Origin: Methanosarcinaceae archaeon
GTDB lineage: Archaea > Halobacteriota > Methanosarcinia > Methanosarcinales > Methanosarcinaceae
NCBI GenBank assembly: GCA_030655675.1
Contig: JAUSPM010000120.1
Span: 1 to 8,518, forward strand
DNA length: 8,518 nucleotides
Direction: 5' to 3'
Shown here: piece after piece, positions 1 through 5,672 of the stretch
Layout of the letters: each line of letters starts with the position of its first letter
Numbering within the stretch: the first letter of the stretch is position 1
Translations under genes and position numbers: made by a program
The notes under the pieces: generated by a model
Seen by the model: the letters and a program-made list of their open reading frames with translations, nothing else
Databases searched by the model: none
What the model was told of the DNA's origin: nothing

Positions 1-228
1 TTCCGACAATCTCCATATACTATTAAAAATTGAGGAATGTGCTGGAAGCGATTGAAAATTCGATGTGTATGCCGAGCAACGCCGCGCTGCACGCGGGTGG
101 TAGAATCGTTTTTATCATGGACTCATTAAACACTCGGCACCACGACGTTGCACCAGATATACAAATACGAAAATTATATCATATGATCTATACCCTTCAT
201 AACCAGACATTTGAAAGTTGACGTGACA
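1..228. other. Left-edge stretch without a convincing gene; GC-rich block with inverted repeats
   Basis: No reading frame here looks like a real gene. A 63-codon frame opening at a TTG (30-221, plus) has no ribosome binding site, no recognisable motif and an ordinary composition, and the opposite strand offers only about 30-50 codon frames. What is visible is a GC-rich island (about 70-100) in AT-rich surroundings. It contains a perfect small hairpin CCGCG/CGCGG (82-86 with 92-96, 5-nt loop), a 7-bp inverted repeat TGCCGAG/CTCGGCA (70-76 with 133-139) and CAACG/CGTTG (77-81 with 146-150). The last two cross, so they would be alternative folds or a pseudoknot. This may be a structured RNA, the tail of an upstream transcript, or chance. 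Confidence 0.4.
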
Positions 229-405
229 CTAGTCATCATCCACCCTATCGTCAATTTCATCATCAACTTGTTCCTGCGTCTCGATGGTATAACCCTTATT
301 GGTAGTAGATTCCAGAAATGATGCGGATTTTAAAAAATACGCAGTTAGCAACACAATCAAAACAAATACCAGTGCACCAATCCCAAAAGCGGTTATTGCA
401 TTCAT
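229..405 (-). CDS. Small single-pass membrane protein with an acidic tail (58 aa), function unknown
   Basis: I do not recognise this protein. The frame runs from an ATG (403-405) to a TAG and encodes 58 residues. Residues about 4-25 are a continuous hydrophobic stretch (AFGIGALVFVLIVLLTAYFL), a good single membrane helix. It is followed by K26, a short polar linker and a strongly acidic end in which about half of the last 16 residues are Asp or Glu (motif VDDEIDDRVDDD). The hydrophobic-then-acidic order and lack of in-frame stops argue for a real small gene. It begins 47 nt after the mtd stop, beyond the mtd terminator, on the same strand. No Shine-Dalgarno precedes the ATG. The T-rich tract at 418-432 lies 13-30 nt upstream and could double as a TATA-like element giving a nearly leaderless mRNA. 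The lysine after the helix weakly suggests a cytoplasmic tail. Confidence 0.6.
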   Translation of the reverse strand: MNAITAFGIGALVFVLIVLLTAYFLKSASFLESTTNKGYTIETQEQVDDEIDDRVDDD

Positions 406-417
406 GGATTAGTTGTG

Positions 418-452
418 AAAAAAATTAAAAAAGAAGTGCCCGAGAGGACACT
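418..452 (-). terminator. Hairpin plus T-tract terminator of mtd
   Basis: Directly after the mtd stop codon the transcript can form a 7-bp hairpin (AGTGTCC at 452-446, loop TCTC, GGGCACT at 441-435). T-runs of 6 and 7 follow at 432-427 and 424-418. Stem plus U-rich tail resembles a bacterial intrinsic terminator, and the U-tracts alone are enough for archaeal RNA polymerase. It separates mtd from the small membrane-protein gene. Confidence 0.75.
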
Positions 453-1283
453 TTACTGTGGTTTTTCGTATAATTTAGTCTTTCTTACAATATTGCCTTT
501 CTTTGAGTGACCCAGTCTGAAGACCGTATCATTGGATTTCTCGATCTCTCTTGCATCGATTGCAAGCTGTGCTGCTGCGCGCATCATCTCATGACCTGTT
601 GCAGTTGTGAGTGTTACCTGCTCGATGTCTTTCATCATGAAGCATGCAGGGAAGTTGATCTTTGCAACCATGTCTGCCATGTGCAATGCAGCAAGTGCTT
701 TTGCTTTTGCGTATGGGTTTGCAAATCCTGCACTCTCGATACATTTCTCAGGTTTTGCGAGAATGTGTGGAAGTTCGAGATCTTTGCCGGATTTTCCCGC
801 ATCAACCTGTGCACCTACATCATCCAATGCTTCCTGAATAAGCCTTACAACACCACAGGTTGAAAGAACTTTCATTGCATCAGAATTGAATGAAGCCATC
901 TCAACAGGGTCAAGGAACTCGGTCTTTGCACCAATCAACGGATCAACAGTCATTATGATATAACCAAAGCCTGCATCTTCGAGTGCCTGACGGTCATCCT
1001 TCTTTGTAGGTCCATCAGAAATGACAATGCATGGTACATCCTTATACAATTCTCGTGCAGCAGTTGGTCCCGGTGCACTTGAATTTGGACTGATCAGTAC
1101 ATAAAAGTCCGCCCCCCATTTCTTGAAGTGTTCTGTATCTGCAGCTTCGGCTTTACCCATCTTTGGACCAGTTCCAAAAACACGAATCTCGATGCCTTCT
1201 CTTGCTGCAATCTCATCCTGAATCAAGTCAATAACCTGACTCATCCCTAAATTTCCCAGTTTTATAAATCCTATTTTAGCCAT
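453..1283 (-). CDS. mtd: F420-dependent methylene-tetrahydromethanopterin dehydrogenase
   Basis: Mtd catalyses the reversible hydride transfer between methylene-tetrahydromethanopterin (tetrahydrosarcinapterin in Methanosarcinales) and coenzyme F420, giving methenyl-tetrahydromethanopterin and F420H2. It is cytoplasmic. In methylotrophic methanogens it works in the oxidative branch, supplying F420H2 to the respiratory chain. The 276-residue product matches the family in length and over its whole extent. Recognisable segments are the N-terminus MAKIGFIKLGNLGMSQVIDL, FGTGPKMGKAEA near residues 36-47, ISPNSSAPGPTAAREL near 64-79, ISDGPTKKDDRQALEDAGFGYII near 88-110, and AGFANPYAKAKALAALHMADMV near 185-206. 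It is not the hydrogen-dependent Hmd. The ATG is preceded by GTGATCC, a partial Shine-Dalgarno match, and by a TATA-like box about 35 nt upstream, so the leader is about 10 nt. It is monocistronic by its own terminator and divergent from serB. Confidence 0.97.
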   Translation of the reverse strand: MAKIGFIKLGNLGMSQVIDLIQDEIAAREGIEIRVFGTGPKMGKAEAADTEHFKKWGADFYVLISPNSSAPGPTAARELYKDVPCIVISDGPTKKDDRQALEDAGFGYIIMTVDPLIGAKTEFLDPVEMASFNSDAMKVLSTCGVVRLIQEALDDVGAQVDAGKSGKDLELPHILAKPEKCIESAGFANPYAKAKALAALHMADMVAKINFPACFMMKDIEQVTLTTATGHEMMRAAAQLAIDAREIEKSNDTVFRLGHSKKGNIVRKTKLYEKPQ

Positions 1284-1314
1284 TTTGGATCACATGATAA
1301 GATTACCAGTGTTG

Positions 1315-1323
1315 CTTATATTG
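1315..1323 (-). promoter_or_regulatory. TATA box of mtd
   Basis: On the minus strand the sequence CAATATAAG, preceded by the A-rich CCAAAAA that could act as a BRE, is centred about 36 nt before the mtd ATG. The usual archaeal spacing puts the transcription start near 1293, leaving a leader of about 10 nt that begins at or near GTGATCC. Inferred from spacing and composition only. Confidence 0.5.
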
Positions 1324-1340
1324 TTTTTGGAATTGATCCG

Positions 1341-1357
1341 CCATGAATTACCATGAA
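1341..1357. repeat. Direct repeat CCATGAA with 10-bp phasing between mtd and serB
   Basis: CCATGAA occurs at 1341-1347 and again at 1351-1357, one helical turn apart. Further CCAT copies lie at 1369-1372 and 1385-1388. The repeat sits about 20 bp upstream of the mtd TATA box in the divergent mtd/serB intergenic region, where an archaeal activator or repressor could bind the same face of the helix. It may also be coincidence. Confidence 0.3.
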
Positions 1358-1415
1358 ATGTGTGCTTTCCATAGGCCAAAACAGCCATCCGGTCCGAAAG
1401 GGTTAAAAGTGATGC

Positions 1416-1425
1416 GATTTATTTC
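1416..1425 (+). promoter_or_regulatory. Candidate TATA box of serB
   Basis: GATTTATTTC with the purine-rich GTGATGC just upstream is the best TATA-like element ahead of serB. Normal spacing would start transcription near 1446, about 45 nt before the GTG. The match is loose and other AT-rich stretches (around 1450-1462) compete. Confidence 0.3.
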
Positions 1426-1490
1426 AATCCAGTCCTAATACAGTAAATGCTATTTCATTATTAGGAGTACCAAAAATTAGGTTTGATTGC

Positions 1491-2159
1491 GTGAACTGTA
1501 CCAGTAACTATTCTAAATCCGGATTTGCAAAGGTAATTGTTTTTGATATGGACAGCACACTTATAGATGCTGAAACCATTGATGAACTTGCAGGAGCTGC
1601 CGGTGTTGCGGAAAAGGTTGCTGAGATTACAAATCTTGCCATGAACGGCAAATTAGACTATGGCCAGGCACTTTCAGAGAGAGTGAACCTTCTTAAAGGT
1701 CTTTCACTTAAAGATGCACAAGAAGCCGTAGATAAAATGCCACTTATGCCGGGTGCAAAAGAACTGGTCAAATACGTGAAAGATGCCGGATATAAGACTG
1801 CAATGGTCTCTGGCGGATTTACGTTATCTACTGACCGTATTGGTAAACTCCTTGGAATGGATTATGTATTTTCAAATGAACTTATAGTCAATGGCGGACA
1901 TTTAACAGGTGATGTCACAGGTCCTCTTACAAAACAAAACTCGAAAGAGCATGTTTTTGAGGAGATTGCCCGACAAAATGGAGTGAAACCTGAAGAATGC
2001 GTCGTTATCGGCGATGGTGCTAATGATATCTGTATTTTCGAAAAAGCAGGATACTCAATTGCATTCAATTCAAAAGAGATCCTGCGCGAATATGCGGATG
2101 TTGTTATTACACAAAAAAATCTTAAGGCGGTGATTCCGGTAATCCAGGCATTGGATTAA
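1491..2159 (+). CDS. serB: Phosphoserine phosphatase (HAD superfamily)
   Basis: SerB hydrolyses O-phospho-L-serine to L-serine and phosphate, the last step of serine synthesis, in the cytoplasm. The 222-residue product has all HAD motifs: motif I VFDMDST with nucleophile D19 and acid/base D21; the cap domain about residues 26-85; motif II VSGG with S107; motif III lysine K152 in LTKQNSKEH; and motif IV GDGANDICIF with D175 and D179. Every catalytic position is offset by exactly +8 from the Methanocaldococcus jannaschii enzyme, so the N-terminus carries about eight extra residues. Motif IV reads ANDICIF rather than the usual ANDLSMF, but the metal-binding aspartates are intact. GTG at 1491 is the only start before motif I, preceded by AGGTTTGAT, a partial Shine-Dalgarno. 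The coiled-coil gene follows after about 140 nt on the same strand. Confidence 0.95.
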   Translation: MNCTSNYSKSGFAKVIVFDMDSTLIDAETIDELAGAAGVAEKVAEITNLAMNGKLDYGQALSERVNLLKGLSLKDAQEAVDKMPLMPGAKELVKYVKDAGYKTAMVSGGFTLSTDRIGKLLGMDYVFSNELIVNGGHLTGDVTGPLTKQNSKEHVFEEIARQNGVKPEECVVIGDGANDICIFEKAGYSIAFNSKEILREYADVVITQKNLKAVIPVIQALD

Positions 2160-2302
2160 AGGAATAATTACCAACGTATCGTGCAAAAGTGAATTTCTGC
2201 TCTGGCAAAAATTTACTTTGGATATGCAAGGTTACAACTTGTATATGACTAGAAATGCATGAAATACCAGCTTTTTTGCTGGAACAGGAGGACATAAAGA
2301 AA

Positions 2303-3160
2303 ATGTTGAAAGAACTAAATGACAAAAAGACAACCCTGAGAGAACAGTCCGAAGAGAGTAAGAACAAACGTAATGACCTTAATGCACAGGCAAGTATCCT
2401 GGCAACTAAACGTAATGATCTTAACAAACGTACAAAGGATCTCATAAACGAAGCGCAGGAATTTAAGAAACTCAGAGACGAAAATAACGAAAAGGTCAAA
2501 GAGTGTAAAGCACAGCGCGACGAGATAAATTCCAGAGCTAATGCAATTTTTGCTAAGGCAGACGCTCTCCGAAAAGATAATAATCTCGCTGAACCGTCCA
2601 TGAAGGACATTCGCAAAGACATTGATCGCCTGGAATTTTCACAGCAGACAGAAGTGATGACCACAAGCAAGGAACGTGAATTGGTCGGTAAGATCACTGA
2701 ACTCCAAAAACTGTACAATTCCAAAAAAGCCGAGATCGATGATAACACCGAACTTAAAACCGCTCTTGATGAAGCACAGGCTATTCGAGATGAAGCTTCT
2801 ACTTTCCACACAACCCTGTCAGAATATGCACAAAAAGCACAGGAAAGTCATGACAGCATGATTTCCACTTTCAAGGAAGCAGACACGGTGCGCACAGATT
2901 CAGATAATGCTCATAAGGATTTTGTAAAAGTGCAGGAAGAGGCTGATGAACATCACAAAAAATTCATCGCTGCACAAAAAGAGATACGTGATATCGATAA
3001 AGAAGTCCGTAAACTCAGAAAGAACGAGACCGACTCCAGAAAAGATGGTGTGCGAGAAGATGCTAAGAAGGATGCTGAAGATATCTTTGATAAATTCAAA
3101 TCCGGTGAAAAACTGACTATGGAAAACCTTATGGTACTCCAAAGATCGGGGCTTCTCTAA
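2303..3160 (+). CDS. Archaeal long coiled-coil protein (COG1340 type), function unknown
   Basis: The product is almost wholly alpha-helical coiled coil, rich in Lys, Glu, Asp, Asn and Gln, with no signal peptide, membrane segment or cysteine cluster. The first third carries recurring KRNDLN-type units (KRNDLNAQAS, KRNDLNKRTK, QRDEINSRAN). The last about 18 residues, GEKLTMENLMVLQRSGLL, form the conserved C-terminal tail I associate with the uncharacterised euryarchaeal COG1340 family. Such proteins are sometimes mislabelled phosphoserine phosphatase because they sit next to serB, as here; there is no HAD motif. An SMC-like scaffold or RNA/ribosome-associated role is only a guess. The chosen ATG at 2303 follows a perfect GGAGG (2287-2291), though the spacing of 11 nt is a little long. 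An upstream ATG at 2255 adds 16 residues but has no ribosome site, and a TATA-like TTGTATATG (2238-2246) would start transcription inside that extension. Confidence 0.85.
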   Translation: MLKELNDKKTTLREQSEESKNKRNDLNAQASILATKRNDLNKRTKDLINEAQEFKKLRDENNEKVKECKAQRDEINSRANAIFAKADALRKDNNLAEPSMKDIRKDIDRLEFSQQTEVMTTSKERELVGKITELQKLYNSKKAEIDDNTELKTALDEAQAIRDEASTFHTTLSEYAQKAQESHDSMISTFKEADTVRTDSDNAHKDFVKVQEEADEHHKKFIAAQKEIRDIDKEVRKLRKNETDSRKDGVREDAKKDAEDIFDKFKSGEKLTMENLMVLQRSGLL

Positions 3161-3185
3161 ACCACTTTAAGTATATCATATAGAC

Positions 3186-3218
3186 GGGTGGTTTAATTAC
3201 CACCCATAATAACTTTTT
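3186..3218 (+). terminator. Hairpin plus T-run terminator after the coiled-coil gene
   Basis: A perfect 7-bp stem GGGTGGT/ACCACCC (3186-3192 with 3199-3205) around a 6-nt loop TTAATT is followed by an AT-rich spacer and five T (3214-3218). It lies 26 nt after the coiled-coil stop and probably ends the serB/coiled-coil transcript. On the opposite strand there is no T-run right after the stem, so it is less suited to stopping the convergent radical SAM operon. Confidence 0.75.
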
Positions 3219-3238
3219 CTGCATTTTGTAACATATTT

Positions 3239-3264
3239 ATTGCATATCTATTGCATATCTATTG
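3239..3264. repeat. 11-bp tandem repeat in the convergent intergenic region
   Basis: ATTGCATATCT occurs twice head to tail (3239-3249, 3250-3260), followed by a partial third copy ATTG (3261-3264). It lies between the coiled-coil terminator and the stop codon of the radical SAM gene. It is close to one helical turn per unit. No function can be assigned; it may be a simple slippage duplication. Confidence 0.7.
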
Positions 3265-3279
3265 TCAGATCCATCCATC

Positions 3280-4413
3280 TTAAACATCAATATGCAATGT
3301 CCTAAACTCTGCATCCCTCATCAGACATGAGTCTGCATTGTAAGCAGGATCTTTACGGATCTTTTTCCACACACTCTTGAGTGTGTCCCTATGGATATTC
3401 CCAAATGGGATCGGAATGCACGCACACGGCAAAACATCACCCTGTGGAGTTACATGCAACCATTTTCTACCCGCAAAACAACCGGTGGTCTTCATAACGT
3501 GCGGAATTGAAAATACACGCGGTCCATCCATAGCATCGGCACGCGCTACAAAATCATCAAGTTTACGATGGTCGTCGAGTGAGAGCATCTCATTCTTGTG
3601 ATCAATCCACCGGGCAGTCGGAACGATCTCATAAAATGAAAGTTCATGAACACCCATTTCACGCGCCAATGTGTAAAAATCATCCAATTCATCGATGTTG
3701 CGTGGGGATATTACCACATATATGTTAACAAGCAATCCCGCATCCACCGAATTCTTGACAGCGTTGATCGCATCATTATACACACCCTTACGCCCCCGCA
3801 TATGATCATGCCCTTCCTCGTTGGCGCTGTCAAAACTCACACTAACCATGTAGAGTCCCGCTTCTTTCAAACTTTTGGCGCGCTTTGGTGTAAGTCCAAC
3901 CCCTGATGTGAACATCGCAGATACCGCGCGGTTAGTATCGACATAACGTATTAGATCATCCAAACCTTCATAGACCAGCGGCTCCCCACCATCGAATATG
4001 ATAAGGGTTGTGCCCATGTCAAGTGACTGGTCGATCACATCCTTTACCAATTCAGGAGAAAGACGATCCTTGTTCTTTGTATCCGGCAAAGCACAATGGA
4101 TACAATTATTGGGACACTCTTCAGTGATGGATATCGTTACCTGTTCCGGCACCATGCTGCCACGCAAACCTTTGATCTGATTTGCCACTGAGCGACTGAA
4201 TGCCGTGCTAGGGATCGGTGGGATCCATGTTGAGAATATCAACCGGTCATATTCTACTTTTGCAGGTTTCTTGCCATCAAAAATGTCAAGCATTCCCGAA
4301 ATCATTGGCTTCATGGGAGATGAGGCAATACCTGAAGTCTTGACCCGAACACGACCATCCTTGACTATTGCATAGACCTTAAAAAAAGGGTTTTTGTAAA
4401 GATAATATTTCAT
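3280..4413 (-). CDS. Radical SAM protein with twitch/SPASM-like C-terminal domain
   Basis: This is a radical S-adenosylmethionine enzyme of unknown reaction. In the 377-residue form the [4Fe-4S]-binding CxxxCxxC is C100, C104, C107 (TEECPNNCIHCALPD). The SAM-binding GGEP is 142-145 (IIFDGGEPL), and the TIM-barrel follows with VSVSFDSA near 190-197 and VNIYVVISPRN near 219-229. A C-terminal segment with C312, C330, C332 and C363, including the phrase VTPQGDVLPCACIPIPFGNI, resembles the SPASM/twitch domains that hold an auxiliary Fe-S cluster. About 88 residues precede the radical SAM core. It is the last gene of the leftward ubiA-reductase-radical SAM unit, suggesting a role in the same pathway. 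I chose ATG at 4413. A GTG at 4503 overlaps the reductase stop by 3 nt and would add 30 residues consisting of an Asn-Tyr repeat and a hydrophobic run, probably translated intergenic DNA. Confidence 0.88.
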   Translation of the reverse strand: MKYYLYKNPFFKVYAIVKDGRVRVKTSGIASSPMKPMISGMLDIFDGKKPAKVEYDRLIFSTWIPPIPSTAFSRSVANQIKGLRGSMVPEQVTISITEECPNNCIHCALPDTKNKDRLSPELVKDVIDQSLDMGTTLIIFDGGEPLVYEGLDDLIRYVDTNRAVSAMFTSGVGLTPKRAKSLKEAGLYMVSVSFDSANEEGHDHMRGRKGVYNDAINAVKNSVDAGLLVNIYVVISPRNIDELDDFYTLAREMGVHELSFYEIVPTARWIDHKNEMLSLDDHRKLDDFVARADAMDGPRVFSIPHVMKTTGCFAGRKWLHVTPQGDVLPCACIPIPFGNIHRDTLKSVWKKIRKDPAYNADSCLMRDAEFRTLHIDV

Positions 4414-4433
4414 TTTAACACTTACCAATAATA

Positions 4434-4443
4434 GAATAAATAT
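4434..4443 (-). promoter_or_regulatory. Candidate internal TATA box before the radical SAM gene
   Basis: The minus-strand sequence CATATTTATT is centred about 25 nt before the preferred ATG at 4413. That would give a leaderless transcript for the radical SAM gene in addition to read-through from ubiA. The weak ribosome site (only GGTAAG about 7 nt before the ATG) is consistent with this. AT-richness of the spacer makes chance matches easy. Confidence 0.3.
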
Positions 4444-4459
4444 GACTACAACTAAACCA

Positions 4460-4488
4460 CAATTGTAATTGTAATTGTAATTGTAATT
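4460..4488. repeat. Hexanucleotide tandem repeat, nearly five copies
   Basis: AATTGT repeats four times perfectly (4461-4484), followed by AATT and preceded by AC (minus strand ACAATT repeats). It lies between the reductase stop and the preferred radical SAM start. If the GTG at 4503 were used, it would encode an Asn-Tyr repeat near the N-terminus. A 6-nt unit would change spacer length by slippage without shifting a reading frame. Confidence 0.85.
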
Positions 4489-4499
4489 CTGACTGCGAA

Positions 4500-5657
4500 T
4501 CACCTGTTCCGAAGCAGTGCACGATAGGACAATAATGCTGCTGGATTCTTCTTTAGCATGAAAAGACCGACCTGCATTGCCTGATTGAACGAACTGCCGT
4601 GTACAAACGACAGGTCCTGATCCTTGAATGTCTTCATCATGTTATCGATCTCATGGTTATCCATCTTCCTAAGTGTCTCAAGTGCGATACGACCTAGATA
4701 ATATTCTGTCCTGAATTCACTGTTCCACTGTTTTTTGTAGTGGGAAAGTACTTTTGCAGATACATCCCCTTTTGCAACCGCGTCTGCAGCTACGTCCCCG
4801 CATATCTGTCCTGCGCGCATACCATACCCGATGCCTGACTGTCCTGCCGCACCGCCTGTTATCATGATTCCGTCAGCAACGATCTGGTTTGGAATCGTTG
4901 CGATAGGATCTCCACCAACATGCTTTTTTATTATCTTGATCTCATCAAGCCCTTTCATACGTTTGAACTTTTTAACCCAGTTGTCAAAAAATGATGATAC
5001 ATCCATACCGTTTCTCCTGACATACACACCAAGTGTTGCATGATCCCCGCCACCCGGGGAATATGTGGATTTCCAGCCCGGAGCAATGCTTCCAAGATAA
5101 TACTCGAACATATCCGCATCTCCAACACCTTCTGCCTCGATCTCGGCTTCCACTGCCCATGCTATGTCATTGGGATACCTAACAGGTTTTAACCCTAACA
5201 ATCCGGCAGTCTTTGAATTGATACCATCGGCAGCGATAACGATCTTTGACTTGAGCATCCCTTTGGATGTGCTCACAGAGAACGTATTGCCGGTCTTTAG
5301 CACATTATACGACTCAATACCTGTGCGGATGTCCACGCCTACTTTTTCTACCTCTTTTGCATAGTGTTCATCAAATTTTGTGCGGTCAAGAAAATACCCG
5401 GGGGTCTCGACCACGATCTCATCACCATTTGGTGCAACGATGTGCATGCCCTTGAGATTGTGTTTTACATATTTCTGATTCACTTTTTCTCCTGCCTTGT
5501 CAAACATTCCCTTAAAGAATGTATTAGCAGGATGCGGTGGGTGACCTAACTTCTCTTTACTGTCAATAAGAATTACATCCGCGCCTTTTTGTGATGCATT
5601 TCTCGCTGCCATGATACCGGCAGGAGAAGCACCAATCACAATAATATCTGCATCCAT
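4500..5657 (-). CDS. FAD-dependent oxidoreductase of the geranylgeranyl reductase family
   Basis: Family members reduce double bonds of isoprenoid chains on lipids, chlorophylls or quinones. An N-terminal Rossmann fold is clear: DADIIVIGASPAGIMAARNA (dinucleotide site GxSPAG, a variant of GxGxxG), then an acidic ribose-binding end ILIDSKE. Further FAD motifs are IVIAADGINS near 139-148 and the C-terminal GGAAGQSGIGYGMRAGQ near 268-284. Oddities: the usual PxxCxEG-type cysteine segment of archaeal lipid reductases is replaced by GHPPHPANTFFKGM; the YxWxFP-like substrate motif reads APGWKSTYSP; and the normal GDAAG aspartate is Gly. It is therefore probably a paralogue acting on another prenyl substrate. 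The start chosen is the second ATG (385 aa), 8 nt after GGAG; the first ATG (5663) is only 2 nt from GGAG. It begins within 16 nt of the ubiA stop, so the two are co-transcribed. Confidence 0.85.
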   Translation of the reverse strand: MDADIIVIGASPAGIMAARNASQKGADVILIDSKEKLGHPPHPANTFFKGMFDKAGEKVNQKYVKHNLKGMHIVAPNGDEIVVETPGYFLDRTKFDEHYAKEVEKVGVDIRTGIESYNVLKTGNTFSVSTSKGMLKSKIVIAADGINSKTAGLLGLKPVRYPNDIAWAVEAEIEAEGVGDADMFEYYLGSIAPGWKSTYSPGGGDHATLGVYVRRNGMDVSSFFDNWVKKFKRMKGLDEIKIIKKHVGGDPIATIPNQIVADGIMITGGAAGQSGIGYGMRAGQICGDVAADAVAKGDVSAKVLSHYKKQWNSEFRTEYYLGRIALETLRKMDNHEIDNMMKTFKDQDLSFVHGSSFNQAMQVGLFMLKKNPAALLSYRALLRNR

Positions 5658-5672
5658 CGACATATCTCCGTG

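Noticed and set aside
30..221. 63-codon frame near the left edge starting at TTG
   Set aside because: Weak start, no Shine-Dalgarno, no recognisable domain, and it runs through the GC-rich inverted-repeat block; not supported as a gene.
507..863. Cysteine-rich 118-codon frame opposite mtd
   Set aside because: The cysteines come from antisense reading of Gca/Ala-rich mtd codons; there is no regular metal-binding spacing and mtd is certain.
2122..2811. Long (229-codon) frame on the minus strand opposite the coiled-coil gene
   Set aside because: Ser/Leu/Arg-rich translation with no motif; it is the antisense reading of the Lys/Glu-rich coiled-coil codons and overlaps the end of serB.
3239..3264. 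Start of a CRISPR-like array
   Set aside because: The 11-bp units are directly adjacent without spacers and only about 2.4 copies exist.
4414..4503. N-terminal 30-residue extension of the radical SAM protein (Asn-Tyr repeat plus hydrophobic segment)
   Set aside because: Not annotated as coding because it is produced by a simple-sequence repeat and AT-rich spacer; kept as an open alternative in the findings.
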